Below, piece by piece: positions 9,556 to 18,312 of a stretch of DNA of 64,000 bases. Every line of letters begins with the position of its first letter. The stretch's first letter is position 1. The stretch is from a gamma proteobacterium HIMB55 (lineage in GTDB: Bacteria > Pseudomonadota > Gammaproteobacteria > Pseudomonadales > Halieaceae), in contig AGIF02000001.1 of assembly GCA_000227505.4 (NCBI GenBank), positions 2,562,035-2,626,034 of the forward strand, read 5' to 3'. Made by a program: the position numbers and the translations under genes. The notes below the pieces were generated by a model. The model did not search any database, had not been told where the DNA came from, and saw nothing but the letters and a program-made list of their open reading frames with translations.

Positions 9556-9954
9556 GTGAACGCGGGAATTAAGGCTTTTACCGAGTACCAACAAACTAAT
9601 GCTGCTACCGCAGTTATGGATGCGTCGCCGCACCAACTCACGCAGCTATTACTTAAAGCAGCAATGGATAAATTGTCAGTCGCTGTTGGAGCTGTAGAAC
9701 GCAATGATATTCAACTCCGAGTTGCTTCTATTGCTAGAGCAATTGATATTGTAATTGAACTTAAGAGCACACTCGATGTGGAGAAAGGAGGGGATGTCGC
9801 CGCGGAGCTTGATCGCCTTTATCAGTTTGTGCTGGATCAATTACTCGATGCAAATTTGCAATCTGACACGAGTAAATTACAAGCAGCGCGTGAAATTATC
9901 GGCACTATTCATGAGGCCTGGGTTCAAATTGCCCCCTCACGAGGTGACGGATGA
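9556..9954 (+). CDS. fliS: Flagellin chaperone FliS
   Basis: FliS binds the C-terminus of flagellin and prevents early polymerisation in the cytoplasm. It has 132 residues with the FliS fold pattern: YQQTNAATAVMDASPHQLTQ and a four-helix-like LAIDIVIELKSTLD-type core (here RAIDIVIELKSTLDVEKG). The GTG start is supported by AAGGAG just upstream. It overlaps the next gene by 4 bp. Confidence 0.94.
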   Translation: MNAGIKAFTEYQQTNAATAVMDASPHQLTQLLLKAAMDKLSVAVGAVERNDIQLRVASIARAIDIVIELKSTLDVEKGGDVAAELDRLYQFVLDQLLDANLQSDTSKLQAAREIIGTIHEAWVQIAPSRGDG

Positions 9955-10325
9955 ATTCATCGGCCTCAGAGCCCGTTTTACTGGGAGAAATCGAGCGGAT
10001 TCAGCGCGAGCGACTTGCCGCTGTTGTGTTACTCACAGAGCGGATGCTGACGCTGGCTAAAGCAGGTGACTGGGATCAGGTATCTGATTCAGAACGGTGT
10101 CGTCAGAGCCTGCTTAATGACTGTTTTGAGAGCGAAGTTCAACCGCACAACAGCCAGCTATTTTCCGAGGCGATTGCTGCCATGCTTCACATGAACGAGG
10201 AGTTGATGGCGTTGCTTGCAAACGCTCGTAGCGAGGCTTCAGTAAGCTTTTCTCAGGAGCGCAAGGGTATCAACGCAGTTGCCCATTATCTCGATATCAG
10301 AGAAGACTCCGGATCGCATGACTAG
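9951..10325 (+). CDS. fliT: FliT-like flagellar export chaperone
   Basis: This is a 124-residue, largely helical protein that overlaps fliS by 4 bp (ATGA), exactly where FliT lies in related loci. FliT is the export chaperone of FliD. The sequence is weakly conserved, as is usual for the family: an N-terminal helical LLTERMLTLAKAGDWDQV segment resembles the FliT start (L..s..m..lA..gdWd.v). The call is mainly by size, helix pattern and position. Confidence 0.75.
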   Translation: MNSSASEPVLLGEIERIQRERLAAVVLLTERMLTLAKAGDWDQVSDSERCRQSLLNDCFESEVQPHNSQLFSEAIAAMLHMNEELMALLANARSEASVSFSQERKGINAVAHYLDIREDSGSHD

Positions 10326-10375
10326 GCTGGGTCCACTGCGTCGTTGGTAGGTTAAAGACTTGGGAGTAGTCATCC

Positions 10376-12772
10376 GTGATTGAATTTCGCCGACTCGGTT
10401 CATATTCAAAGCTTTTTTTGCCCCTTTTTCTCTCGGCCTGCGGCGGCAGCAGTGACGGCCAACCCAACGTCACAGTCTCTTTTTCAGCCTCGCCTTCAAC
10501 GGTGGTTGCGGGAAATCCCGTAACTCTTCAGTGGTCGAGCACAAACGCGACGCGTTGTACGGCTTCGGGCGGCTGGTCGGGCGCAAAGGCTTCCTCTGGC
10601 AGCGAGACTGTCACTCCCGAGAGTGCAGGAACCGTTGAGTATTCGGTAAGTTGTCGCGGTGAGGGCGAGGCCTACGGCCGCTCCGTAAGCGTTGAAGTAT
10701 TGCCTGTTCTTGAAGTCAGCGCTGCAGCTGGCACGCTGTCTACGGCGGAAGACACGTCGGTTTCTACGACCATCGATAATTTTTCTACCAACCGCGATGC
10801 CCTTGAGTCGCTGGTCTATTCGGTCAGTACCCAGGCTGCCAACGGCAGCGTTGCGCTTGACGGTGCAGAGCTCACGTATACGCCAGCGCAGGACTATTTT
10901 GGCAGCGACACCTTTGAGGTTGCCGCCAATGCAGAGGGCGTGACTGCGGTTGCGAGCTACAGCGTCTCCGTGAGCCCCGTGAACGATGCGCCCGTTATTA
11001 CACTTACGGCCAATGGCTTACCCACTGACACTGGGCTCGATGTGCTGTGGGCTGATCCCACTTTTGAGATTGCGGCAACGGTTACCGACGTGGATAACGC
11101 GGTTAGTGAGCTTATTTACAGCGGCAGCTTGAACGCGACTACGGTGACGATTGATGCAGCTGAAGGCGTGATCACCCTCGGCGTGCCTGCGGACTATGTT
11201 GCCGGCCCAAGCATGGTAGACATTGTAGTCAGTGACGGCACTGATGAGGTTGAAGCCAGCCTTGATTTCTGGGGCGCGCAAATCATGTCGAATAGCCCTG
11301 ATCGCGCTCGGGTCACCCAACTGTTTGGGGACGTTCGAAACCCAAATCGGCAAATTGATCACTACGTGTATCTCGACGGCATTTCGGATGACGCGCTGTT
11401 GGCTGCTTCATGGGAAGCGCTGACCTATTTTTACGACCAGTTTTTGCCAGAGGGTGACGCGAGCCGCGAGGCGCTGATCGACGGCATGTTTAACCTCGTC
11501 GTCATCGACTTTCCCGAGGGTGCAGTCGACCCGATTGAGGTCACCACGGGTTGTGATGGCGTCGACGAGACCATCTACTGCATTGGCGATGTCGCCGGGC
11601 AAGCCATCCCCTTTTTGGCGGATTTGGAACTCTACGACGCCTTCGTCGATGTGACCTTGGCGGCGGATATCTTCTCGGTGGTAACCACCGTTCCCGGGCG
11701 CGGAGTGGCCTTGGGCCGCTACAACATTCAACCGTTGGTAAGCGTCAGCAACGAGCCAGGCGCATACGGGCCCAACGAGATGCTATGGGTGCTGAAGCAC
11801 GAGCTCGGCCACTCCTTTGGCTGGCTGGGTGATCACTACACCAGTGATTTTTTGGCAGAACAGTCGAATGGGACGCCCGCGAACGACTTCTCCAACTTAT
11901 GGGGCACGGTTGATTTTTGGTACACGGATATTTCTACCGAGGACGAGTACGAGAAGGTCAAATGGCAGCATAAGTTTTTAGAAACAACCTCGGTTCCGGG
12001 TTGGAACACGACCGACAATACGACTAACGAGGCCGTGGGCTATTGGACAGGTTGTTACTACCACGACACCAACTGCTTTAGGACTTCTTACAACAGCATT
12101 ATGAACGGCGACTACACCTCAGGTGCAGAGTTCGCCAATTGGCTGGAGTTCCGAGCCACTTCAGATGCGTTTAGCTACGACCCGGTAGCAAAAGAAGCAC
12201 AGTACCTTCGAGCAATTCATTTGCAGGGCGCCAAGTCTATCGAAGTCACGCTTCCTGAGACGTCGTCGGAGGGCTTGGTGGTTGCGCATTCGGCGCGCCT
12301 CCCGACCGATTTATTTGCCATCGACTGGTTTGTGAATGGCGAGTTAGTGACGGATTGGTCAGCTTATGGTGCAAGCCTCTCAGAAGGTGCAGCCAACGAT
12401 GACTTTGCGCAAAAACTAACGTTTCCTCGACCCTCATCGGGCGCCGAGACGTCAATCGCCTACCGTATTCGTGACCTCAACGACGAGCCCGCGATCGAGG
12501 TTGAGGACGCGCTAGATGACTTCGCTGACGTCTATGGAGGACGCTTCTCGTTTGAAGGCGGCTTCTACACTTGCCCTGAGAACAATACGGATTGGGAAGG
12601 CGTCGTTCAGCAATACTGCCACATCACATTGAGCGCGTACCTGTCCGACGGCACGGTTGTTTTTGATGCGCCCAATCGCGGCTCGCTGGTGTCGAGCTAC
12701 CCAAATCTCACTCACTTCATCGAGCGCTCGGGCCTCGGTGCACAAGTTATGATCGATTGGTCGAAGTTTTAG
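10376..12772 (+). CDS. Lipoprotein with Ig-like domains and an M64-like metallopeptidase motif
   Basis: This 798-residue secreted protein has an N-terminal lipobox (LFLSACGG, Cys22). It is followed by an Ig-like segment (about 35-105, PSTVVAGNPVTLQWSS) and a cadherin-like beta domain (about 125-205, LTYTPAQDYFGSDTFEV, ending NDAPV). The C-terminal half contains HELGHSFGWLGDHY at residues 475-488. This resembles the HExxHxxGxxxDEY zinc-site motif of peptidase family M64 (IgA peptidase-like), with His in place of Glu in the last part. Substrate is unknown. The start is GTG. It sits between fliT and the fleQ-like gene, in the same orientation as the flagellar genes, where related loci have nothing. 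Whether it has a flagellar role is open. Confidence 0.72.
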   Translation: MIEFRRLGSYSKLFLPLFLSACGGSSDGQPNVTVSFSASPSTVVAGNPVTLQWSSTNATRCTASGGWSGAKASSGSETVTPESAGTVEYSVSCRGEGEAYGRSVSVEVLPVLEVSAAAGTLSTAEDTSVSTTIDNFSTNRDALESLVYSVSTQAANGSVALDGAELTYTPAQDYFGSDTFEVAANAEGVTAVASYSVSVSPVNDAPVITLTANGLPTDTGLDVLWADPTFEIAATVTDVDNAVSELIYSGSLNATTVTIDAAEGVITLGVPADYVAGPSMVDIVVSDGTDEVEASLDFWGAQIMSNSPDRARVTQLFGDVRNPNRQIDHYVYLDGISDDALLAASWEALTYFYDQFLPEGDASREALIDGMFNLVVIDFPEGAVDPIEVTTGCDGVDETIYCIGDVAGQAIPFLADLELYDAFVDVTLAADIFSVVTTVPGRGVALGRYNIQPLVSVSNEPGAYGPNEMLWVLKHELGHSFGWLGDHYTSDFLAEQSNGTPANDFSNLWGTVDFWYTDISTEDEYEKVKWQHKFLETTSVPGWNTTDNTTNEAVGYWTGCYYHDTNCFRTSYNSIMNGDYTSGAEFANWLEFRATSDAFSYDPVAKEAQYLRAIHLQGAKSIEVTLPETSSEGLVVAHSARLPTDLFAIDWFVNGELVTDWSAYGASLSEGAANDDFAQKLTFPRPSSGAETSIAYRIRDLNDEPAIEVEDALDDFADVYGGRFSFEGGFYTCPENNTDWEGVVQQYCHITLSAYLSDGTVVFDAPNRGSLVSSYPNLTHFIERSGLGAQVMIDWSKF

Positions 12773-12784
12773 GGAGTGTTTTTA

Positions 12785-13264
12785 ATGTCCGCCTTACGAC
12801 ACAGACAGACTCGCGCTTGTTTGCTAATCGCTGCTACGTTGCTGGGTCTTCTCGTCGCGCAAGCGCATGCAGTAGAGCTATTGGTAAATCAGCAAACAGG
12901 TGCTGTTACGGTGCTTGCGGCGCCTAATCCTGCCGCCTCGCAGACTGCTGAGAAATCACTGCGCAGTGAGGAGCAGTTAGCGAAAACAGCCAAATGGCTT
13001 GGCGAAAACAGCAATATCAACCGACTCCGAGATGACGCCCTACTGGCCATCACCCTCCAAAGTAATGGTAAGGTGTCAACCGTAATGCCACTCGTCGGAG
13101 AACGTGCGCGCATTATGGATCGCCCTATGCAGAAAGCGGGCGTCCGGGGGGTAGGTAGTCAAGCGCTGTATGTTGTGCCTGAATATTTGCAAGATCATGG
13201 CGCTGAAGTACAGCTATGGAAAAAAGAGAGCAACGGACGGTTTAGTTTTAAGACGTCGCTGTAG
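12785..13264 (+). CDS. Hypothetical periplasmic protein, downstream of the M64-like lipoprotein
   Basis: Not recognised. 159 residues with a clear Sec signal peptide (LLIAATLLGLLVAQAHA, cleavage after AHA around residue 28). The mature part is small, mixed and contains no Cys. ATG at 12785 has AGGGAG at 12771-12776; the SD overlaps the stop codon of the preceding lipoprotein gene, so the two are almost certainly co-transcribed. It may work with that lipoprotein. Confidence 0.7.
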   Translation: MSALRHRQTRACLLIAATLLGLLVAQAHAVELLVNQQTGAVTVLAAPNPAASQTAEKSLRSEEQLAKTAKWLGENSNINRLRDDALLAITLQSNGKVSTVMPLVGERARIMDRPMQKAGVRGVGSQALYVVPEYLQDHGAEVQLWKKESNGRFSFKTSL

Positions 13265-13332
13265 CTTAAGGGCTTGCCGCGATGTGACCTCCGTCACGTT
13301 CTTTCCAAATTAGTGAGACTTCATTCATGTTT

Positions 13333-13350
13333 GCGTCAAAAAACTGGCGC
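13333..13350 (+). promoter_or_regulatory. Candidate FleQ-type box upstream of fleQ
   Basis: GCGTCAAAAAACTGGCGC is an imperfect palindrome (GCGTCA/TGGCGC, one mismatch). Its core agrees with the FleQ consensus GTCANTAAATTGAC at most positions. It lies about 80 bp before the fleQ-like GTG in a 167-bp intergenic region. It could mediate autoregulation; evidence is pattern only. Confidence 0.4.
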
Positions 13351-13431
13351 GCGCTTCCATCTGCTTTGATAGCTTGGTAGTGTGAGCCATCCGGGGACGC
13401 CGGATGTGGAAAAATCTGGGGACATCGACAC

Positions 13432-14586
13432 GTGACCGTGACGGCCAAGAACACCACAGCGCAGCGCCACCTTAAGCACCTCGATCGACGGTTGGTGGGT
13501 ATCAGCGATGCCATTATCGATGTGCGCTCACTCGTCACTAAAGTCTCCCCCACCGAAGCCACTGTATTACTCCAGGGCGAATCCGGAACCGGTAAAGAAG
13601 TCATTGCGCGCTTGGTTCACGATTGCTCTGAACGCGCAGATGGCCCATTTATCCCCGTTAACTGCGGCGCCATTCCTGGCGAACTTTTAGAGAGCGAATT
13701 GTTCGGCCACGAGAAGGGCGCGTTTACGGGTGCTGTTGCCAGCCGAAAAGGTCGATTTGAACTCGCCGAGGGTGGCACGCTCTTTCTTGATGAAATCGGT
13801 GACATGCCCTACGAGATGCAGGTCAAATTACTGCGTGTCCTTCAAGAACGAACGTTTGAACGCGTGGGTGGCGGTAAAGCCATCAAGTGCAACGTGCGGG
13901 TTGTGGCAGCGACACACCAAAATCTTGAGCAGCATGTAGAAGCAGGCAAGTTCCGTATGGACTTGTATTACCGGCTGAACGTGTTCCCGCTGGAAGTGCC
14001 CGCCCTCAGAGAGCGAACGGCCGATATCGATGGGCTGGCCCAACGCTTTATTGATAGTTTTTCAGCGCAAGGTCGCGGCGGTATTCGATTACAAGACGAT
14101 GCGCTCGCACATCTGCGTCTTTACGCATGGCCGGGTAATGTCCGAGAGTTGGGCAACCTGATCGAGCGATTGATCATTCTGAACACCGACGAGATGGTGT
14201 TCGCTGCAGACTTGCCGATCAAATATCAGAGTTCTGAGCTCGCTATTGCGGAGCGGCCTGAGAACGTCGAGCCGCTTCATGACCAGTTGGACTCATTGCC
14301 TGAGAATGAGCCTGAAGATCTTTCAGCATTGTTTGCGCCACCGCCAACAATACCGGTGGCTCCGCCTACGCCTGTGCACATCGATGAGCCGATTAATCTC
14401 AAGCAGCACATGGCAGATACCGAGCGCTCGCTCATTATTTCTGCGCTCGAACAAACAGGCTGGGTAAATGCCCATGCCGCTAAGCTCCTCACCCTGCAAC
14501 GCACTACGCTGGTTGAGAAGATGCGTAAGTACGACATCAAACAGGAAACTGACTCGTCAGAATTTCGACACGCCGCAAGCGAATAA
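13432..14586 (+). CDS. fleQ: FleQ/FlrA-type sigma-54 activator lacking the receiver domain
   Basis: Master activator candidate of the flagellar sigma-54 promoters. The AAA+ domain has Walker A GESGTGKE (49-56), the sigma-54 contact loop GAFTGA (96-101) and Walker B LFLDEIGD (117-124). The C-terminal Fis-type HTH reads [20 protein letters not shown], the FleQ/FlrA hallmark rather than that of FleR/FlrC. At 384 residues it is about 100 shorter than FleQ because the N-terminal FleQ (REC-like) domain is missing; the AAA+ domain begins at about residue 22. LDRRLVG (17-23) resembles the LFRSLVG segment that contributes to c-di-GMP binding in P. aeruginosa FleQ, and the Arg of that segment is kept. 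The start is GTG with GGGGA 9 bp upstream; no upstream domain is visible in frame. Confidence 0.85.
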   Translation: MTVTAKNTTAQRHLKHLDRRLVGISDAIIDVRSLVTKVSPTEATVLLQGESGTGKEVIARLVHDCSERADGPFIPVNCGAIPGELLESELFGHEKGAFTGAVASRKGRFELAEGGTLFLDEIGDMPYEMQVKLLRVLQERTFERVGGGKAIKCNVRVVAATHQNLEQHVEAGKFRMDLYYRLNVFPLEVPALRERTADIDGLAQRFIDSFSAQGRGGIRLQDDALAHLRLYAWPGNVRELGNLIERLIILNTDEMVFAADLPIKYQSSELAIAERPENVEPLHDQLDSLPENEPEDLSALFAPPPTIPVAPPTPVHIDEPINLKQHMADTERSLIISALEQTGWVNAHAAKLLTLQRTTLVEKMRKYDIKQETDSSEFRHAASE

Positions 14587-14622
14587 TCGCTAAGTCGCTG
14601 TAATTCCTCATAAATAACCTAT

Positions 14623-14638
14623 TGGCACATCGTTAGCT
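14623..14638 (+). promoter_or_regulatory. Sigma-54 promoter of the fliE operon
   Basis: TGGCACATCGTTAGCT: GG at 14624-14625 and GC at 14636-14637, 10 bp apart, with a full TTGGCAC -24 element. The predicted start is near 14649, about 57 bp before fliE. fliE-J is also a sigma-54/FleQ operon in Pseudomonas. Confidence 0.85.
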
Positions 14639-14661
14639 AATCAATCTACTGATAGTAGTGC

Positions 14662-14677
14662 GCGTCAAATTTGACGC
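14662..14677 (+). promoter_or_regulatory. 16-bp perfect palindrome, candidate FleQ-type site downstream of the fliE promoter
   Basis: GCGTCAAATTTGACGC is a perfect 16-bp palindrome with GTCAA/TTGAC half sites. It falls about 13-28 bp downstream of the predicted sigma-54 start site, inside the fliE leader. FleQ of P. aeruginosa is known to act from such downstream sites. The half-site spacing (12-bp core) is 2 bp shorter than the 14-bp FleQ consensus. Confidence 0.6.
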
Positions 14678-14705
14678 CGATCACGAACAGATTGAGTGAT
14701 GAGTT

Positions 14706-15038
14706 ATGAGTGATGTAGCGATAAATCAGGTTCTTTCCCAAATGCGGAGCATGCAAGCACTTGCCCAAGGGCAAAGTGTTGGCTCTGGGGTGGGTGCAAC
14801 CGAGGCCGCGTCTAGCTCACAATTTTCAAATCTGATGACCCAGTCGATTGCGGATGTAAACGCATCGATGCAGGAGTCCAAGGCCGTTACGGCCGCCTTT
14901 GAAAGTGGCGATCCGTCAGTGTCTCTCGCTGAAGTAATGATCACCGCTCAGAAGGCTAGTCTTCAATTCACAGGCATGACCGAGGTGCGCAATAAGTTGC
15001 TGAACGCCTACCAAGAAGTCATGAACATGCCGGTATAA
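14706..15038 (+). CDS. fliE: Flagellar hook-basal body protein FliE
   Basis: FliE joins the MS ring and the proximal rod. It has 110 residues, with the typical C-terminal pattern [20 protein letters not shown] and [17 protein letters not shown]. It is the first gene of fliEFGHIJK. The coding start ATG at 14706 follows a leader holding the sigma-54 site and a perfect palindrome. Confidence 0.95.
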   Translation: MSDVAINQVLSQMRSMQALAQGQSVGSGVGATEAASSSQFSNLMTQSIADVNASMQESKAVTAAFESGDPSVSLAEVMITAQKASLQFTGMTEVRNKLLNAYQEVMNMPV

Positions 15039-15055
15039 CAAAGGGATAGCAACGT

Positions 15056-16669
15056 ATGGCGGATAACCCGGTTCTAGATCGATTAAGCGGATTTGCTGCG
15101 CAGCCAGTGACGCGGCAGCTGAGTCTACTGGCAGGTTTTGCAGCGAGCGTGGCGCTCGCGATCGGTGTCGTAAATTGGGCGAGCACGCCTTCTTATGAGC
15201 CTGTATATGGCGCGATGTCGCCTGCGGACAACGCGACAGCGATTAATGTTCTACAGACCAGCGGCATCAAGTACCGCATGGAGCCCGGTACCGGGTTGTT
15301 GGAAGTCCCCTACGACGATGTCCTTCAAGCGCGCATGGCACTTGCCAGCGAGGGCTTTCCGCGTAACGGCGGAGGTATTGGCTTTGAATCACTCTACGAA
15401 GAGCAAGAGATGGGACTCTCGAGCTTTATGGAGCAGGCTCGTTATCACCGGGCGGTTGAGGCAGAGCTCGGGCGGACGATTGCCGCTATGGACTCTGTTT
15501 CTGCGGCACGCGTGCATTTAGCGATTGCGAAGCAGTCGGCGTTCATGCGCCGCGGTAATGAACCTTCTGCCTCAGTGATGGTTAACTTGCTCCCGGGCGT
15601 GCGTCTCAATGACCGTCAGCTCGCGGGCATCATCCACTTGGTTGCATCGAGCATCCCTAATCTAGACTCGGACCGTGTGTCAGTTGTCGATCAGGCAGGT
15701 AAGTTACTCTCGAGTCAGGGTGAAGACACTGACTTTGGCTACACGTCCGAGCAGTTCCGCCTGGCACAGCAGTTCGAAAACTCGTTGAACGATCGCATCA
15801 TGGCGATCTTAGAGCCTATTCTTGGACCCGGCGCCGTCCGCGCACAGGTCACGGCCGATATGGACTTTACCCGTATCGAGAGTACCAACGAGATTTACGA
15901 CCCGACGACAGTGCTGCGTTCAGAGCAGACAACGCAAGATATTACGAATCGCGGAGCTGGTGGTGGTAACGCGGGAGACCTGGTTGCACAGCCGCCTCAG
16001 CAAGGCGCTGTCCCTGACCCTAACGCGCAAAACGTGGCGCAAAACGTTCCGGACCGCGAGAGCCTTAAAGAGACACGCAACTACGAGGTTAACAAGACGA
16101 TTTCACACACGCGCCGTGTTCCCGGAACCATTCAAAAGCTCTCCGTGGCGGTCGTCGTAGACTATGTGCTCGACGAGAACGGCGAGCGTATTGCGCTTGA
16201 TCAAGCACGTATTGATCAAATTACAGCGCTGGTTCGTGAGGCGATTGGTTTCTCTGCTGAGCGCGGTGACAGTGTTCAGGTCATTAATTCACCATTCGTG
16301 GCTCCTGCACCTCTTGAGCCTTTACCCGAGCCCGGTCTTCTTGAGCAAGCTTGGGTTTGGGAGGTGGGACGCGGTGCCTTGGCTGCGATAGCGGTCTTAG
16401 CGCTGATCTTTGCGGTCCTTCGCCCCATGATTCGCTACTCGACAAGCTACATCCCACCGCCACCTCCAGCCCCATCGCGGCTTGAAAATGCGATGGCTGA
16501 GGCAAATACCGGAGGTGAGACCTTGGCGCTCTCGAATCCAAGTGCGGGAACGATGGCACCCCCCAAGCCGAATTATCATCAGAGCGTGGCGATGGCGAGA
16601 AACACGGCGGTTGAGCAACCCGTCAGGGCAGCTTACGTTGTGAAAAACTGGATAGCAGCAGATGGCTAA
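15056..16669 (+). CDS. fliF: Flagellar MS-ring protein FliF
   Basis: FliF forms the inner-membrane MS ring, the assembly base of the basal body. 537 residues with an N-terminal TM segment (LAGFAASVALAIGVVNWA) and the YscJ-like ring domains (LFPYEPV-type start here PSYEPVYGAM; YDPTTVLRSEQTTQD). A C-terminal TM lies near residue 440 (ALAAIAVLALIFAVLRP). The final VVKNWIAADG is the FliG-binding tail. It overlaps fliG by 8 bp. Confidence 0.97.
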   Translation: MADNPVLDRLSGFAAQPVTRQLSLLAGFAASVALAIGVVNWASTPSYEPVYGAMSPADNATAINVLQTSGIKYRMEPGTGLLEVPYDDVLQARMALASEGFPRNGGGIGFESLYEEQEMGLSSFMEQARYHRAVEAELGRTIAAMDSVSAARVHLAIAKQSAFMRRGNEPSASVMVNLLPGVRLNDRQLAGIIHLVASSIPNLDSDRVSVVDQAGKLLSSQGEDTDFGYTSEQFRLAQQFENSLNDRIMAILEPILGPGAVRAQVTADMDFTRIESTNEIYDPTTVLRSEQTTQDITNRGAGGGNAGDLVAQPPQQGAVPDPNAQNVAQNVPDRESLKETRNYEVNKTISHTRRVPGTIQKLSVAVVVDYVLDENGERIALDQARIDQITALVREAIGFSAERGDSVQVINSPFVAPAPLEPLPEPGLLEQAWVWEVGRGALAAIAVLALIFAVLRPMIRYSTSYIPPPPPAPSRLENAMAEANTGGETLALSNPSAGTMAPPKPNYHQSVAMARNTAVEQPVRAAYVVKNWIAADG

Positions 16670-17669
16670 TGAACTCAATTTAAAGGGCGCGCAACGCGCC
16701 GCGATCTTCTTACTCGGCGTCGGCGAAGAGGCTGCCACCGAAGTCATGCGCCACATGAGTGCAAAGGAAGTGCAGCAGGTTGGCGAAGCCATGGCCACCA
16801 TTTCCAAATTAACCAACGCGCAAGTTGAGAGCGTCTTAGCGGACTTTCACGAGGATTCCGCTGAGATAAACCCGCTCGGGCTAGAGGCGCCAGACTTTAC
16901 TCGCCGTGTTATGACGTCTGCGCTTGGCCAGGATAAAGCGCAAAATATTCTTTCTCAGGTGTTAGAGAAGCCTGAGGAGCACAACGGCGTTGAAGCGCTA
17001 CAGTGGATGGCGCCAAAAGCGATTGCCGAAGTACTGGTAGAAGAGCACCCACAAATCGCCGCGACGGTGATGACTCAGCTTTATGACGAGCAAGCGGCCA
17101 AAGTCCTGGAGTTACTGCCTGATGAGATGCGAAAGGACGTGATTTTACGAATTGCGCGCATGGAAGAATTGGACTCACGTGCAATGGAAGAGCTCGATCG
17201 TGTACTCGAGAGTCAGCTTGGAAAATTACAGCGGACGCCACCCAGAAAGGTGCTTGGCCCCGATAATTTGGCGGCGATCCTGAATGCAACGGATAGCGAT
17301 CTTGAAAAAGAAATGCTCGATGCACTCACGTCGGTCGATGAAGAGCTCAGCGATGACGTTAAAGAGAAGATGTTTATCTTCGATAACCTCATGCAGCTCG
17401 ACAACATGGGCTTCCAGCGCTTGGTGCGTGAAGTGGCTCAGGAAAATCTTCTTATTGCGCTCAAGGGTGTCGATGAGGTGCTTGCCGAGCGATTCTTCGA
17501 CAACATGTCTGAGCGGGCCGCGGAGATTTTGCGAGAGGATATGGAAGCCTCTGGCCCCGTCAAGTTGGCCGACGTGGAAGCCGCGCAAAAGGAGATTGTT
17601 CGCACAGCGAAAAAGTTAGCCGATGACGGTGAGCTAATGATCGGTAAGGCGGCGCGGGACTATGTCTGA
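16662..17669 (+). CDS. fliG: Flagellar motor switch protein FliG
   Basis: FliG sits on the MS ring and interacts with the stator; it generates torque. 335 residues, starting NLKGAQRAAIFLLGVGEEA. It carries the EHPQIAATVMTQL-type middle armadillo segment and a C-terminal charged domain (MQLDNMGFQRLVREV, DEVLAERFFDNMSERAAEI). It overlaps fliF and fliH by 8 bp each, which suggests tight coupling. Confidence 0.97.
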   Translation: MANELNLKGAQRAAIFLLGVGEEAATEVMRHMSAKEVQQVGEAMATISKLTNAQVESVLADFHEDSAEINPLGLEAPDFTRRVMTSALGQDKAQNILSQVLEKPEEHNGVEALQWMAPKAIAEVLVEEHPQIAATVMTQLYDEQAAKVLELLPDEMRKDVILRIARMEELDSRAMEELDRVLESQLGKLQRTPPRKVLGPDNLAAILNATDSDLEKEMLDALTSVDEELSDDVKEKMFIFDNLMQLDNMGFQRLVREVAQENLLIALKGVDEVLAERFFDNMSERAAEILREDMEASGPVKLADVEAAQKEIVRTAKKLADDGELMIGKAARDYV

Positions 17670-18312
17670 GACCGCGCTCGAGAGATGGCAGCCACGGGCC
17701 ATTACGACGGTCCCAACCAGCCGTAAAAGCCTTGAGGAAGTTGCAGAGGCGGCTAGGCAAAAAGGCTACTCGGAAGGGCTAGCAAAAGGCCAGGCTGAGG
17801 CGCGTGCACAGAGCGAAGTCACTGCCGGCGAGCTAGCGGCTTTGTGGGATTCCATGAAGAAGCCCATTTCAGATAACGATATAGAAGTAAGCGAGCACTT
17901 ACTTTCATTGGTGATGGCGATATCAAAATCTGTCCTAGCCCGAGAGTTAGAGACCGACGCCCAGTTCATAAAACAGACCCTAGATCAGGCATTGAACTGC
18001 TTGGCAGAGAGTGAAGCGCCGTTGGTGATCACCCTGCATCCCGCTGACAAATCTTTGGTAGAAACATTGCTTGCTGAGCAACGAATCGAAGCTGAGTTGG
18101 TTACTGACGCCACCATGGTGCGTGGTGGTTGTCGACTCACTCGTGGCCACGCCCTGGTGGATGCCTCGATCGAGTCACGAATAAAGTCCTTGATCGAAAC
18201 AATCGCTGAGACAAATGCCTCTCAAGAGTCCGAAGATTTACCGGCTGCGACTTTGGACCCCGACCGGATTCAAGCGATCGCCGAGCGCTTTAGCGGTAAT
18301 GGCGATGACTAA
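17662..18312 (+). CDS. fliH: Flagellar export ATPase regulator FliH
   Basis: FliH is the stator-like regulator of the FliI ATPase. 216 residues, with the low-complexity N-terminus followed by GYSEGLAKGQAEARAQSEV, the Gly-x3-Gly-like repeat found in FliH. The C-terminal half has an ATP-synthase delta-like pattern (TLHPADKSLVETLL, then GGCRLTRGHALVDASIESR). It overlaps fliG by 8 bp and fliI by a few bases. Confidence 0.92.
   Translation: MSETALERWQPRAITTVPTSRKSLEEVAEAARQKGYSEGLAKGQAEARAQSEVTAGELAALWDSMKKPISDNDIEVSEHLLSLVMAISKSVLARELETDAQFIKQTLDQALNCLAESEAPLVITLHPADKSLVETLLAEQRIEAELVTDATMVRGGCRLTRGHALVDASIESRIKSLIETIAETNASQESEDLPAATLDPDRIQAIAERFSGNGDD

Noticed and set aside
10326..10375. FliA promoter before the M64-like lipoprotein (TAAAGACT)
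   Set aside because: The -10 half (ATCCGTGA) does not match GCCGATAA.
18215..18304. N-terminal extension of FliI
   Set aside because: It lies within fliH, and its residues do not resemble FliI.
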